Below, piece after piece: positions 44,932-54,400 of a stretch of DNA of 64,000 nt. A model generated the notes under the pieces. That model was not told the DNA's origin. It was given only the letters and a program-made list of their open reading frames with translations, and made no database searches. The DNA comes from an uncultured Eubacteriales bacterium (lineage in GTDB: Bacteria > Bacillota > Clostridia > Christensenellales > Aristaeellaceae). Position numbers and translations under genes: made by a program. Numbering within the stretch: position 1 is the first letter of the stretch; the number at the start of each line of letters is the position of its first letter. The DNA is taken from positions 35,752 through 99,751 of the forward strand of contig CACXHY010000008.1 of the NCBI GenBank assembly GCA_902767565.1, in the 5' to 3' direction.

Positions 44932-46743
44932 ATGAAACTGTCCCTCGTCTGTATCGGGAGCACCGGTGCGCAGGTTGCGGAGATCCTTCTGCACTGCGCC
45001 TTTTGCGGTGCCCTCCCCCGGGAGGATGTGATCCGGGTCAGCCTGCTTGCCGCTCCCGATGAATCGGCAGCCCGCCTCAAGAGCCTCTATGCAGCCTACG
45101 GAGAACTGCGCAGCGGATGGGGACTGAACCGGCACACCGCCCTGGCGCCCATCCTCAGCCTGCGGATCGATCCCCTCTCCGGCAGTCTGGCAGATCTGGC
45201 TTCCTCCGGGGATACGTCCCTGCTCCGCTGCATGTTCTCCTCCCAGGAGATGCACCAGCCGGCGGTCCACGCGTCGCCCCGGGCAGCCTCGGTCTACTGG
45301 GCCTGCCTTTTGGACCGGCCCGAAGGCGTGCCGGCAGAGATCCTCGCCGACGCGAAGGAACTGCCCACCGTCGTCTGCGCTTCCCTGGCCGATCCCTGCG
45401 GCACAGCCGCGCTGGAGCATCTGGCCCCGCTCCTGAACGCGCAGCCCTTTGCCGCGCTGATGATGTCCACCCTGCACGGGGAAGATCCCGCCCCCGTACG
45501 CCGTTTTTTGGACGAGACCCGGATCCGCCCCGACATGACGGCCCTGGTGGGACTGCCGGACGACTGCGCTTCCCGGGAGGAAGGTCCGCACCTGGCCCAT
45601 CTGCTGCTGGTGCGGGCCTTGGACGCCTTCCTCACAGGCGCCCGGGGCGAGTTCGGCTTCCGCGCGCCAACCGCGCTGGACTGGAGCGTGCTGGATCCCG
45701 GCGGCGCCCGATGGGGGGCGGCCTTCGACTGCCTGCTGCGCTTTGACGCCCTGTGGCACGGGATCTTTCTTCCGGACAGCCGACGCGCGCTCCGGGACGG
45801 CACAGCGCCACGGGGGCGCCGCAGCCCCTGGCTGACCCCCTATCTGGGCGTATGCTTCGGCAGAGCGGACCTCTCCGCGGCAACGGAACGCCAGCTGCTC
45901 CGGGCCGGTGACCTGGCTCACCGCGGCGCGTGCTGGCTGCGGTCCATGCAGCGCAGTCTGCCCTTCGTTCTGCGCACCTCCGTGCTGCTGAACGAGGCCC
46001 GGGACCAGGCCGCTGCCCACTATGAGCAGCTGCTGCGCCGTGCCGGTCAGCTGGCGCTGCTGGAACACGACATCCGCCTGACCGGCATGACGCCTCACAC
46101 CACCATCCATCGCCATGATATGGAGGACACCGAGGACGAGACCGCCCTGATCCAGCGGGAGGCGCTGCGGGAAGCCCTTCAGATGGACATTGCCGCCCAG
46201 CGGGACTACGACCTGAAGGAGGGCGGACGCGTCCGTCTGAACACCCTGCGGGAGATCGCGGCCCGCGAACGCGAGGAAGCCGACACTCTGCGCCGTCAGG
46301 CAGCGGAAGCCCACGGGATCATCGACAGGGCGGCTGCGAACGCTTCGCCGGAGAACCTGGCCAAGATCGATCAGGCGCGTGCACGTCTGCGGCGGATGGA
46401 GCGGCGCCTGGCAAGCCTGGAGGGCCGGGCCCGGCAGGCCGAAAGAGACGCCCGCAGCGCCGGGGAGCAGGATGCCCGCACGAGACCGCCTGTCCTGGAC
46501 GCACCGCTGGACGCCCCTTCGGAGGTCTTCTGGCCTGCCGCCTGGCTGGACATGCTCTGCGGCCTGCCCCGCATCACGGAGGCCCGCGCCAGGACCCGTC
46601 AGACCCAGACGGTCCTCGGCTACTGGCCCTGGAGCTCGATGCCCGCAAAGGGCCTGGCGGAGCGGGTCCCCGGATTGGCGGCTCCCGATGCCGCACCGGC
46701 TCTGCGGCTGATCGATGTTGTGCTTCACGTCTGCGGTGCCTGA
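44932..46743 (+). CDS. Tubulin-like (Tubulin_2 type) protein with coiled-coil tail
   Basis: 603 residues. I read it as a divergent tubulin/FtsZ-fold protein. The N-terminus LVCIGSTGAQVAEILL matches the first glycine loop, and VVCASLADPCGTAALEHLAPLL at about 147-168 aligns with the tubulin signature loop GGGTGTG, but with PCGT in place of GGTG. A region near 215-235 (HLAHLLLVRALDAFL) fits the conserved helix after the N-loop. Two coiled coils follow (about 345-395 and 430-515). GTP binding is doubtful because two loop glycines are missing. AGGAGG lies 8-9 bases before the ATG. It is 19 bases from its actin-like partner. Confidence 0.55.
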   Translation: MKLSLVCIGSTGAQVAEILLHCAFCGALPREDVIRVSLLAAPDESAARLKSLYAAYGELRSGWGLNRHTALAPILSLRIDPLSGSLADLASSGDTSLLRCMFSSQEMHQPAVHASPRAASVYWACLLDRPEGVPAEILADAKELPTVVCASLADPCGTAALEHLAPLLNAQPFAALMMSTLHGEDPAPVRRFLDETRIRPDMTALVGLPDDCASREEGPHLAHLLLVRALDAFLTGARGEFGFRAPTALDWSVLDPGGARWGAAFDCLLRFDALWHGIFLPDSRRALRDGTAPRGRRSPWLTPYLGVCFGRADLSAATERQLLRAGDLAHRGACWLRSMQRSLPFVLRTSVLLNEARDQAAAHYEQLLRRAGQLALLEHDIRLTGMTPHTTIHRHDMEDTEDETALIQREALREALQMDIAAQRDYDLKEGGRVRLNTLREIAAREREEADTLRRQAAEAHGIIDRAAANASPENLAKIDQARARLRRMERRLASLEGRARQAERDARSAGEQDARTRPPVLDAPLDAPSEVFWPAAWLDMLCGLPRITEARARTRQTQTVLGYWPWSSMPAKGLAERVPGLAAPDAAPALRLIDVVLHVCGA

Positions 46744-46762
46744 CAGAGGAAAGGAACACCCC

Positions 46763-49700
46763 ATGCCCGATCCCACTTTTGTGATGCTGCCCGATGAGGT
46801 CGACACGGTCCCGCTGGCTGAAGGCGCCGGCCTTAGCGCGGCGCATCAGAGTCTGCTGCGGATGGCCGCGGAAGCCATGAAGCCGGCACCGCCGGAAGCG
46901 GGCCGCGCCCCCACCCGGCTGTCCTCCTGGCGGGGGCTTTTGGCGTTTGCGCTGCTGTCGGATCAATTCCCGGAGGGCACGCTCACGGTGGAAACGGTCG
47001 CCGCGGACGCCGGCCCCATCGCCCGGGCGCTGCTCGCCGGAACAGCTGAAAGACAGGCGCTGATCTGTGTCTGGCAGACAGAAGGGGAACGCGCCGTCCT
47101 GGGAACGGCCGACCGGAGCTGGGGCATTCTCCCGGCCGCGCAGGCGCCGGCCCTGCTGGGGCTTGTGCCCGAGGCGGTCCGGTGGCTGGACGGCAACGCG
47201 GGATTCGCGGATCCCGTCAACCGCCTCACAAGCCGGCAGCGCACCCTGCTGCAGGCCCGCCTGGACGCCTTTGACGCGCCGGAGGTGAAAGCCTTCGCCG
47301 AGGACCTGGAACGCCGGGACGCGGAGCTGACCGCCCGCTGCCTGTCCCTTGAGGAAGGCGGCGACTGGCAGACGGCCGCGGCAGCCTGTGCCTGTCTTAC
47401 GGCTGAACCCGCCTTTTCGGCCCTCACGTCTGAGAGTCACAGCCCGAAGCCGCGGGTCAACCCGCTGCTATCTGCCCTGGGGCTGGCCGATCCCCTGCCC
47501 GGACTTCCGCCCGAAACCGAGTGGCGCTGGCAGGGCAAGCCTTTTGCCCGCAGCAGCACGCGGACCGGTGTGGAACTCGACCGAAGCGATCCCGACGAGA
47601 CCGGCGCCATTCTGGCGTCCTTCGACGACGAACTGGCCCTGCTCGGGCGCTGGTCCCCGCGCTTCATGCGGGAGGCGTCGGAGCGTCTGGACAGCTGGGT
47701 GAACGCGCACGCGGAATGGCTGGTCCCGGAGGCGCAGAACGCCCTCCGGCAGGTATGCTCCGGTTTCGCGCAGCTGGCGGCCCAGCCCCGCGAGGAACCC
47801 GCCTTCACCCTTCCCCTGGACCCCTCTTCCCCCGCTTTGCGCCTGATCCTTCGCGACGCGCTGGGAGAACAGGCCGAAGCGCTGGCCCTGCACGTCTTCT
47901 CCGACCGCCTGGCCAGAGTGCCCGACGGAATCCTGGGGGACGTGGTCCTGGAGGACTGCTGCCTGACGGGCAGCGGCACCCAGGAGATGATGAGCCTGCC
48001 GCCCTTCTCGGAGAGGGTCGCGGAGCAGGCCGCCCGCAATGGCTGGGCCGCCTCGCCGGTGGACCCGTCGTCCCTGGCGATGTGCCGGCACGAGGATGGC
48101 AGCATCGAGGCTACCGTGCGCCTCCGGGGCGCCGGCACCCTGACGTTGACCCGGCGGTATGCGCCGGAAGAGCAGGTGATCCTGGAAAGGCCCCCCTGTG
48201 TCTCCCTGTGGCCTTCGGTGCCCATGCCTTCCCCTGCCTGGAAGCACTATCGAGTATCCGTGCTCGGCGCGTGTACCCTGCGGCTGCTGGAGAAGGACAC
48301 TTGGCATACCGTGGAATGCGGCGGCGATGCGCCTCATATGGAGCTCACAGACACCTATCCCGCGGCAATGAGCCTTCTGCAGGACGGGCTGTCCCTGGGA
48401 ACGCTGATCAGCCTGGATGAAGCGCCCCCGGTCACAGCGCCGCAGGAGATCTCCTCCGCGGTGGACTTCGGCGCGTCCGGCCTGCGCATGGCGCTGACAA
48501 TCGACGGGCGCACGGAGGCCTTCTCCCTGCCCTCCCTCTGGCGTATCCTCCTGCGCCGCGGCACGGATCCCGGTGCGGACATTCTGCCCCAGGACGGCTT
48601 TGGGGAGTTCCTGTCTCCCTGCGTACGCCTCCGCGGCGACGCGCAGGACCCGCAGCCCTTCACAGACGGCAGCATCAGCGATGCCCCGGATGACGCGGCC
48701 GCCATCGGGGACCTGATCTGGCAGAACAGCGGCCGCGGCGCAAAAGCCCGGCGCCTGATGATCCGCGAGGCGCTGCTCCTGCTCTCCGCACGCGTGGCCA
48801 TGACCGGATCGGATGTCTTCCGCTGCCGGGCCGTGCTGCCGGACAGGATGACGGACATTCAGCAGCAGAACCTCAGCGGCGAGTTCGCGGCTTTGGCCGC
48901 GGAGATCGGCCGCGCGACCGGCATCCGCGTCGAAGCCTCGGATCCGGCCGTCACAGCCGCGGCGGCACTGTATGCTTTCCAGCGGATCAGCACGCCGGAC
49001 CGCCCCTTCGCCGCCCTGGACCTGGGTGCCGGCGCCGCGGGGCTGGCGCTGTGGCTGAGAGGGCAGGACCGCCCTGTCATGGCTCTGAGCGTGGGCAGCG
49101 GCATCACCGGTTTTCTGGCCGCCGTCTTTGCCAGACGCCCCGACTGGCTGCGAAACGAGCTCTATGTGGCGCCGGGCCGTGAGCCGGACGCTATGGGAAA
49201 GCGCTTTCTCCGGGCCGCGGACGCGGCGGAGCATACGGCGGACACCGTCGGGGCCGGCGAGGTCCTGCGGCGCACCCTGGACAGCCTGCTGGGGCCGCAT
49301 TTTGCCGAGACCTCCGCAGCCATCGCCGCCTCATGCGCCAGACGGGGCCAGCTCTCCCGGATCCACGCGCTGCTGCTTTTCGCTTTCGCCTGCGATCTGA
49401 CCACGGCCGGTCTCGCCCTGGAGAAGATCCGCTGGGATGGGGCGCTCTCCCTGCGCCTGCCTCCCGAGCTGCCCCTGGTCCTCTGCGGCCGGGCCTCCTC
49501 GCTGATCATGGCGTTCGACAGCGCCCAGCAGTGGCAGCTCAGCGGCTTCGCGCGCCTGTGCATGACCGACGGACACCCTGTCCGCAGCCTGCCCATCGTC
49601 TTCAGCGAGCGGCCCGGCATGGAAGCGGTCTTCGGCGCGGCCCCCATCGTCAGTTTGCCGGACCCGCCGTCATTGGCCCATCTGAACGGCGTCCTCCCCC

Positions 49701-49915
49701 CGATGCGGATCGCGGCAGGTTTCCTCCTCGCCTTCCGGCAGGCTTTTCCTCAGGCGGCCGAGCTTCTCTTTCCGGGATTGTTCTCCGTCGACGGCTCCCT
49801 CTCCCCCGCCGCGGACCCGCTCCTGACATCCCTTTCCCAGCGCGCGGGCGGCAGCGAAAGCGCTGCCTTCATCGAACTCCTGGAAGACCTGGTGTTCGAG
49901 TTCGCCCGCAAATGA
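46763..49915 (+). CDS. Giant actin/Hsp70-like protein
   Basis: 1050 residues. The N-terminal 560 residues are unrecognised, apart from SLWPSVPMPSPAWKHYRV near 490, which recurs in large bacterial SrfB-like Hsp70 proteins. The rest has the actin/Hsp70 ATPase motifs in order: phosphate-1 AVDFGASGLRMAL at about 566-578, connect-1 DPAVTAAAALYA near 727, phosphate-2 ALDLGAGAAGLALW near 751, and adenosine motif VLCGRASSLI near 907. Key acidic residues of both phosphate loops are kept. ATG at 46763 with GAGGAAAGGAA; the frame to 46715 lacks a site. It probably forms a complex with the tubulin-like protein. Confidence 0.6.
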   Translation: MPDPTFVMLPDEVDTVPLAEGAGLSAAHQSLLRMAAEAMKPAPPEAGRAPTRLSSWRGLLAFALLSDQFPEGTLTVETVAADAGPIARALLAGTAERQALICVWQTEGERAVLGTADRSWGILPAAQAPALLGLVPEAVRWLDGNAGFADPVNRLTSRQRTLLQARLDAFDAPEVKAFAEDLERRDAELTARCLSLEEGGDWQTAAAACACLTAEPAFSALTSESHSPKPRVNPLLSALGLADPLPGLPPETEWRWQGKPFARSSTRTGVELDRSDPDETGAILASFDDELALLGRWSPRFMREASERLDSWVNAHAEWLVPEAQNALRQVCSGFAQLAAQPREEPAFTLPLDPSSPALRLILRDALGEQAEALALHVFSDRLARVPDGILGDVVLEDCCLTGSGTQEMMSLPPFSERVAEQAARNGWAASPVDPSSLAMCRHEDGSIEATVRLRGAGTLTLTRRYAPEEQVILERPPCVSLWPSVPMPSPAWKHYRVSVLGACTLRLLEKDTWHTVECGGDAPHMELTDTYPAAMSLLQDGLSLGTLISLDEAPPVTAPQEISSAVDFGASGLRMALTIDGRTEAFSLPSLWRILLRRGTDPGADILPQDGFGEFLSPCVRLRGDAQDPQPFTDGSISDAPDDAAAIGDLIWQNSGRGAKARRLMIREALLLLSARVAMTGSDVFRCRAVLPDRMTDIQQQNLSGEFAALAAEIGRATGIRVEASDPAVTAAAALYAFQRISTPDRPFAALDLGAGAAGLALWLRGQDRPVMALSVGSGITGFLAAVFARRPDWLRNELYVAPGREPDAMGKRFLRAADAAEHTADTVGAGEVLRRTLDSLLGPHFAETSAAIAASCARRGQLSRIHALLLFAFACDLTTAGLALEKIRWDGALSLRLPPELPLVLCGRASSLIMAFDSAQQWQLSGFARLCMTDGHPVRSLPIVFSERPGMEAVFGAAPIVSLPDPPSLAHLNGVLPPMRIAAGFLLAFRQAFPQAAELLFPGLFSVDGSLSPAADPLLTSLSQRAGGSESAAFIELLEDLVFEFARK

Positions 49916-49949
49916 TCCCCCAGGACCCATCCGACAAGGAGGAATGCCC

Positions 49950-50459
49950 ATGTTCAAGCGCCTCGCTGCCATTCTGACGGTCCTCGTCCTGCTGCCTCTG
50001 TGGGCGGTCGCGGATACCGCCGTCATGCTGCCCGACTTCACCATGCACGACCAGTACGGCCGTGAGTGGACCCTGGCCGATCTCGAGGGCAAAACGGTCT
50101 TCCTGAACTTCTGGACCACCTGGTGCCCGTACTGCGTGCAGGAGATGCCCGATATCGAGCAGCTTTACCATGATACCGGCGAGAACCGGGGAGACATCCT
50201 GATCCTCGGCATCGACACGCCCTCCATCGTGGATAACGTGGATGAAGCCGGCATCATCGGCTTTCTGGAGGAAAACGGGTATACCTACCCGACCCTGATC
50301 GACGCGGACGCGAGCCTGCTGTTCTTCTTCGGGGTCTCCGCCCTTCCCACCACCTACATCATCAACGGTGACGGCGTGGTGCTCTTCAACACCGTGGGCA
50401 TGATGGACCCGGACACCATGCGTGAGATCATCGGCATGGGCGTCGAAGGACAGGAGTGA
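49950..50459 (+). CDS. TlpA/ResA-like secreted thioredoxin
   Basis: 169 residues. A signal sequence at residues 1-20 anchors or exports it. The redox motif WCPYC lies in NFWTTWCPYCVQEMP, with the cis-Pro in SALPTTYI. Such proteins reduce disulfides outside the membrane. The ATG at 49950 is favoured because AAGGAGG ends 7 bases before it; the ATG at 49944 would be too close. It closes the operon that contains the tubulin/actin-like pair. Confidence 0.92.
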   Translation: MFKRLAAILTVLVLLPLWAVADTAVMLPDFTMHDQYGREWTLADLEGKTVFLNFWTTWCPYCVQEMPDIEQLYHDTGENRGDILILGIDTPSIVDNVDEAGIIGFLEENGYTYPTLIDADASLLFFFGVSALPTTYIINGDGVVLFNTVGMMDPDTMREIIGMGVEGQE

Positions 50460-50472
50460 CCCGATCCGGCGC

Positions 50473-50518
50473 AAAACACCCCGAGGCTGTGAAACCGCTC
50501 ACTGCCCCGGGGTGTTTT
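50473..50518 (+). terminator. Intrinsic terminator after the thioredoxin gene
   Basis: AAAACACCCCG at 50473-50483 is an exact complement of CGGGGTGTTTT at 50508-50518. Confidence 0.85.
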
Positions 50519-50535
50519 CTGTATGATCGTTTTTC

Positions 50536-50748
50536 GTAACTGTTCAGTCCGCCCTGTGTATTATGTCGGTAAACGATTTCCAAACCGCTGCGCCCCATCC
50601 CCCCCTGCCCCCTTCCCAAGGGAAGGGGGAGAGGAGAGAGCGGGCCTGCGGCCTGCACCCGCCATGTACGTCTCGCATGGAAGACAACCGCTTCGTGTGT
50701 CCCCCGTCCATCGATCCACAGGAGTATCCGGACGGACTGAACAGTCAC
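50536..50748. repeat. MITE-like inverted-repeat element, copy 2
   Basis: 213 bp bounded by GTAACTGTTCAGTCCG (50536-50551) and CGGACTGAACAGTCAC (50733-50748). Thirteen bases pair perfectly and 15 of 16 overall. The interior holds a 9-bp hairpin (CCCCCTTCC with GGAAGGGGG, 50608-50629) and a GC-rich palindrome near 50640-50662, and shares GGGGGAGAGGAGAGA...GCATGG with the copy at 2420. No coding sequence is present. Confidence 0.65.
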
Positions 50749-50754
50749 CGTTTT

Positions 50755-51459
50755 TCAGGGTTCCATGCCGAGGGACGGTGCCGGATCCCACGGCTCCAGC
50801 GGGCTGTCCGCCCGCAGATACAGGGGGTGATGCGGGTGGCCCCGTTTGGAAACGGGACCGCAGCGCACCCAGTCCGCCCCGCGGGCCGCGGCCGCCCGCA
50901 CCAGGTCCGCCGCGCACGCTTTCAGGTACGGACGCGTGTCGATGATGTTCCCCCAGGCCGCCCAGACCACAGGCCGTTCCGACAGGGAAAGGAGCCAGTC
51001 GAAGGCCTTCACGTTTTCCCGGTGCAGGGCGGCGTTGCACTCCGGCTCCATATCCCCAGGGGAGGTGGCCCGCTGGGCATACACATTGAACATCAGGAAC
51101 GAGTCGAAGCCGTTGTTCAGCGCAATGCGCTGCACGCTCTGCAGTGTGGGATCCAGGGCGTCCGGTCTCGCGGTGGATGGATTGATGCCCACGCAGATCA
51201 GCGGGTGCCGCCCTCTTGTACCGAGGATGTACCGCCAGTCGCAGTAGGTGTTCGGCACAAAGAGCCAGCGGGTCACATCGTAATCCCCGCAGGGAAGCAG
51301 CGCCTGCTTCAGGGCTTCATCAAAGCCGATGCCCCGCAGACCGGCCGTGCCGCCTGCGGGCACATGGCGGGTCGGGCGTTCCGCTTGCCGTGCCATGCTC
51401 CTGTCACCCCGTTCACCTGCCCCGGCCGCCGAACGCGGCATCCCGGGCTTTTCACTCAC
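50755..51459 (-). CDS. DUF1643 domain protein
   Basis: Up to 234 residues. Family motifs are VGINPSTARPDALDPTL, FNVYAQRATSP and VWAAWGN, with a final HPLYL. DUF1643 is widespread but of unknown biochemical function. The start is uncertain: the GTG at 51459 overlaps the stop of the peptidase gene (GTGAGTGA), implying coupling; the ATG at 51396 has AGGAG only 1 base upstream. Conserved residues begin about 45 codons after the GTG. Confidence 0.8.
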   Translation of the reverse strand: MSEKPGMPRSAAGAGERGDRSMARQAERPTRHVPAGGTAGLRGIGFDEALKQALLPCGDYDVTRWLFVPNTYCDWRYILGTRGRHPLICVGINPSTARPDALDPTLQSVQRIALNNGFDSFLMFNVYAQRATSPGDMEPECNAALHRENVKAFDWLLSLSERPVVWAAWGNIIDTRPYLKACAADLVRAAAARGADWVRCGPVSKRGHPHHPLYLRADSPLEPWDPAPSLGMEP

Positions 51460-54400
51460 TGTACGGCATAATGGGCGTGGAGAAGCCCGTGCCGTCCTGG
51501 AAAACGACCGTCATGAATATGACATAATCCGTATCGGGATCCGGCGCCGTCAGGCAGAGCTGCATCGGCTTGCCGTCCAGCGTCGTCTCATCCATACAGA
51601 TATTGTCCGACACCGGCATGTTTCCGAGATACGGCAGCGGATCGGAAGCCGGGATCGTTCGCACCGGATACATGAACATGGCGGACATGTAGTCGTTCTG
51701 ATCGCCGAAGGGCTCCGCATCCTCATACAGGATCTCCGTGACCGACGCGGTCATGTTTTCGGGATCATAGGTCACATAGACAGTGGGGCTGCTGAATGCG
51801 GTGTCCGAGAACCGGATAAACGATACGCTGCTGAAGTCGTAGGTGTAAACGCCGTTGCTCTCCCCACAGTATGTCATCACGTCGTGAAGACCTTCACCCG
51901 GGGCGTACACACCCAGCACGACGCCCGGATACCGGGCCTCCACCCGACCGTCGTCAGTCAGCACGGCATCCTGCAGATGCGTCACCACCAGATCGTCGCC
52001 AAAGCGCACGCCGACCACAAGGAACGCCCAATCGTAATTCGCCGCCTGTTCCTCGGTCAGCTGCACGCTGAGCGTGCGCGGCGCAAAGCTTCCCTCCTCG
52101 GGGAGCAGGACTTCCGCCCGCACGGGCGTGGGCTCCGCATCCTCCTGCTCGGTCTCCTCCTGCCGCGCGGTGATGCCCTCCGTGACGGTCCCGCCCTGCT
52201 GCAGCGGTTCGGTGAGTTCCAGGGTGAGCCGCGGCAGATAGACATTGTTCCCGCCCTCGGTGAACATCAGCGGCAAGAGGATGCTCGAGAGCGGGAAAAC
52301 GCCCTCCTCCGCGGTCGTCATCAGGGAAAGCGTCATGCGGACGGTCTCGCCCGGACGGACGATGCCGCTGCGGACGCCGGTTTGGCTCTGGTAGCCGGTG
52401 ATATCCCCGTTGAGCCAGGTCGTGCGGGAATCCCACTGGCTGTATGTCAGAACGCGGTCGGATCTGTTCGTGCAGCGCAGAACGATCAGGATCCCATCCT
52501 CCGGATCATCCCGCACAGACTCCACAGCCACGTCCATCTCATCGCTCTGAAGCGCGGGCGTCGCGGCAATGGCGCTGCCGGGATCAGCCTCTCCGCGGAA
52601 ACCGACGTAATCCAGCGGCTCATCGAAGGTCGCGCGGACGATCCTGCCATCCAGGTCAAGCGTGACAGACTCGATCTCGCGGATGCCGAATACGGCGAAA
52701 GCGTCCTCCCGGTCCGCGGGATCCAGGGCATTCGGATCACTTGGCGCAATGCGCAGATCTCCGCGCCACACCGTGCCGTCTGCGATCCACACACCTCTGA
52801 CGTTCGGCAGTTCAAGGGACGCGCGGCTGGTGAAGGCGAAACCGTTGATGGCGCCATGGATCTCGTCGCTCAAGTGCTGATAGGGTTCCAGAGCCTGGCC
52901 GCTCGTGTTGTGGATGGCGACGCTCATCACCAGACTGCCGTCCGCCTCCACCCGGGCGTCCTCCACCTCCAGCGCCAGTTCATCGGTCGAGCCCGCCGCG
53001 ATCACGTGCCGCTCCGGAGGCTCGACGATATCGCTGATATCCAGATCCACCTGCGCCACGGCGGAGATCACGGCATCGTCATCGATGACGAACTCGAATT
53101 CGACCGTTTCCACGCGGGTGATCCCGTTGCGCTCCAGAGTCGCCCTGCTGACCGAGAAGGCGCCGTCCCTGTAATCGCCTTCGGAGACTTCTCCGTTGTC
53201 GTCCGATCCGCCCATGGAGATCCCGTTGATGACCAGATGCCGGACGACGATGCTCTGGTCCGTGTGCCCGAGGTTGGCCATGCGGTAGCAGAACGTGAGG
53301 CCGCACTGCCACGGAGACCTGTTGATCTCCACACGCGTCAGCGCCGCCTTGAAGGTGTCGGTCTTCCCCAGCAGGATGTCCATCGGCAGGACTTCGATCG
53401 ATTCATTGCGGACCGGCATCAGCTCGCTGCAATAGACATTGCCCTGCGTGTCGGTGATCTGGAAGAACGCATAGTACGTGTAACCGCTCTCCCCCGCGGG
53501 CTTGAAGCTGAATCCGGCCAGATCCCCCACGTAAGCTCCCGTGCCTGTATAGATGCCGGTCGACAGCCAGTCGGAGAAGGGCAGCGGCATGCCGTCGTCG
53601 CCGCGCGCGATCATGCGGCTGAGATCCCAGAACTCGATATAGTCATAGTCCCGCCAGTCGATCTCGACAAAGACCATGCTGTCGTTGCTTTCGTACGCGT
53701 CCACGACCTCCCACAGGCCCGTATCCGGGTTTTCGCGAAGCCGCAGGTTCGCGCTCCTGTAGGCGTCCTCCAGATCGAATTCATCCAGCCGCTGGGAATC
53801 GATCAGCCGCACCAGCAGGACGGGCACCGTGATGAAGCCGTCCGAGGTGTAATGCAGCAGCGGCTGCGTCAGCTGCCGGCCGTCCGCGCCTACCCCGAAC
53901 AGGCCCTGCACATGGCTGTCCGCAAGCAAATAGCCGCCGCTTGTCAGGGTGACATCCGGGTCCGTGTTGATGAAGCTGTAGGTGTCGCGGTGAGAATCAT
54001 AGCGAAGCGTCACCAGCCTGGCCGAGGCAAAGCTCTGCTGCTGGTCGGGCGTCAGGTAGCAGATGAAATGGTCGGGATCGTCCTCCTCCTGTTCGACGAC
54101 CGCGAGGGTCCAGTCGGTCAGGGACTCGCCGGTCAGGATGACGCCGAAGGCGGACACAAGACCGGCATAGGAGTCCGGCGCAGCCATGCCGCCGTAGATC
54201 CCCCTCCAGCTGCTCTGATACCAGGTTTTGTTGTACAGCGGGAAATAGACGGTCAATCCGTGCAGACGCTCGTCGGTGGAGCGGCTGTATACGACCGCCT
54301 CGTCCAGCGCCGCGATCGACGGCGCGGAGTCAATGCCTTCCGACGCGCACAGTCTCAGCACGAAATCCCGCAGGTCGATCAGATCGTACTCCGATCCCGT

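Noticed and set aside
40242..45080. 1612-codon open frame on the minus strand
   Set aside because: Antisense to minD, rodA, sugar transferase and galE; its open state follows from GC-rich codon bias of those genes, and the protein is His/Gly/Val-rich without motifs.
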